Position numbers and translations under genes: made by a program | Shown: piece after piece, positions 63,471 to 64,000 of the stretch | How positions within the stretch are numbered: the stretch's first letter is position 1 | How the letters are laid out: the number at the start of each line of letters is the position of its first letter | Notes under the pieces: generated by a model | Told to the model about the DNA's origin: nothing | The model's database searches: none | The model's input: the letters and a program-made list of their open reading frames with translations, nothing else | Assembly: GCF_001518015.1 (NCBI RefSeq) | Contig: NZ_LPUY01000060.1 | Span: 41,752-105,751, forward strand | Source of the DNA: Tritonibacter horizontis | GTDB lineage: Bacteria; Pseudomonadota; Alphaproteobacteria; Rhodobacterales; Rhodobacteraceae | Length of the DNA stretch: 64,000 bases | Direction: 5' to 3'

Positions 63471-64000
63471 ATGACAAGAAACAACATGTTTTACGGTGAG
63501 CCTGACCCTCCTCGTGCGCAGGGCGTAGAGGTGGCCGAGGGAATCCTAAGGATCGTTGCCAACAATCCCGGGAAGATGACCTATCACGGGACGAATAGCT
63601 ATATCATTGATACTCCTGACGGTCGGTTCATTATCGACCCCGGTCCAGCAGAAGACAGTGCACATTTCGAAGCAATCGTCGAGAATTTGGGAGCCAACCA
63701 GCCGGAATTCTCCTGACACATCACCATTCCGATCATTTCGGGGCCGTGCCGGCATTGCGCGAACGTACAGGTTTGCTGGTTTATGTTTCGCGCGCATTTC
63801 CTGACGATGCGTTTCAACCTGACGGCTTTTTGAAAGAGGGGCAGGTGATCGCTGGTCTTACTGTCCTGCACACACCTGGTCATGCGAGCGATCACCTCTG
63901 CTTCGCGAGGCCGGATGGAGTACTTTTCACAGGCGATCACGTAATGTAAGCGGGTAGCCGAGACCGTTCAGGCTTTGTGATTCCAGGGCATGAGAGCGTC
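63471..64000 (+). pseudogene. Metallo-beta-lactamase-fold hydrolase, frameshifted (partial)
   Basis: The first frame (from ATG 63471) reads MTYHGTNSYIIDTPDGRFII and stops at 63716. The metal-binding motif THHHSDHFG continues only in another frame (about 63713 on), followed by HTPGHASDHLCF and LFTGDH, then another stop at 63950. At least one base change near 63700 is needed to join them, and the end after GDHVM does not continue normally. It resembles the LACTB2-like hydrolases. The gene runs to the window edge, so the true end is unknown. Sequencing error cannot be excluded. Confidence 0.7.

Noticed and set aside
1..64000. CRISPR arrays, rRNA or tRNA genes
   Set aside because: No regularly spaced repeats and no recognisable tRNA/rRNA stretch were seen on either strand.

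Overview
The window is high-GC DNA from an alphaproteobacterium, most likely a Rhodobacteraceae-type organism. This is judged from codon and protein style, an AtuA/biotin-carboxylase gene set, and IS66/IS630/IS110/Tn3 remnants of alphaproteobacterial type; no rRNA or tRNA gene was seen to confirm it. It is a dense catabolic island for CoA-activated, probably branched or isoprenoid/alicyclic carboxylic acids, with two patches of mobile-element debris (about 1-3403 and 16195-19505).

Layout. 1-3403: fragments of IS66, IS21, IS630 and IS3, then the tnpA 5' part, res region, tnpR and 38-bp end of a Tn3-family transposon. 3430-8915 (minus): PaaK-like protein, enoyl-CoA hydratase homologue, two acyl-CoA dehydrogenase (ACAD) subunits, MaoC hydratase, transglutaminase-like protein. 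8982-12566 (minus): racemase-like CoA transferase, double-hotdog MaoC, Cys-less thiolase (Ltp2-like) and its DUF35 partner; divergent from two class III CoA transferases (12645-14974, plus). 14993-16162: ACAD whose upstream region was replaced by an IS3 element, itself split by IS110. 18923-19155: the other end of the same Tn3 transposon, inverted. 19715-32583 (minus): one long operon of 11 genes (hydratase, ACAD, citrate-synthase-like lyase, SDR, HMG-CoA-lyase homologue, biotin carboxylase alpha/beta, PaaK-like ligase, ACAD, enoyl-CoA hydratase, ACAD), divergent from a FadH-like reductase and an acyl-CoA synthetase. 36283-40492 (minus): thioesterase, NmrA-like protein, AcsA-like acyl-CoA synthetase and BadH-like SDR, divergent from a fused double TetR. 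41958-46942 (minus): two thioesterases, enoyl-CoA hydratase, SDR, two isovaleryl/citronellyl-type ACADs, divergent from hydratase-AtuA-BC-BCCP-CT (47079-53279). 53398-54009: PaaY/CaiE-like hexapeptide protein, divergent from thiolase and SDR (54288-56327). 56509-63331: TetR, a third carboxylase with hydratase and ACAD, and the biotin transporter BioY. 63471-64000: decayed metallo-beta-lactamase-fold gene running off the window.

How it fits together. Seven copies of the same palindrome, CTAACANNTGTTAG (0-1 mismatch), sit one in front of each catabolic transcription unit or divergent pair. Both TetR genes lie next to such a site, so the whole island looks like a single TetR regulon. The enzymes give several CoA ligases/transferases for activation, nine ACADs, three MaoC and five crotonase-fold proteins, four SDRs, three separate biotin-dependent carboxylases for removing beta-methyl branches (leucine/acyclic-terpene logic), HMG-CoA-lyase and citryl-CoA-lyase homologues for C-C cleavage, and an Ltp2-DUF35 retro-aldolase-like module like the mycobacterial igr cluster. 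BioY would supply the biotin these carboxylases need. The substrate cannot be named from sequence alone.

The most unusual items are the 451-residue TetR made of two complete TetR units in one chain, the seven-site operator set, and a Tn3 transposon whose two halves lie 16 kb apart in inverted orientation but still carry matching ends and a matching 5-bp target duplication.
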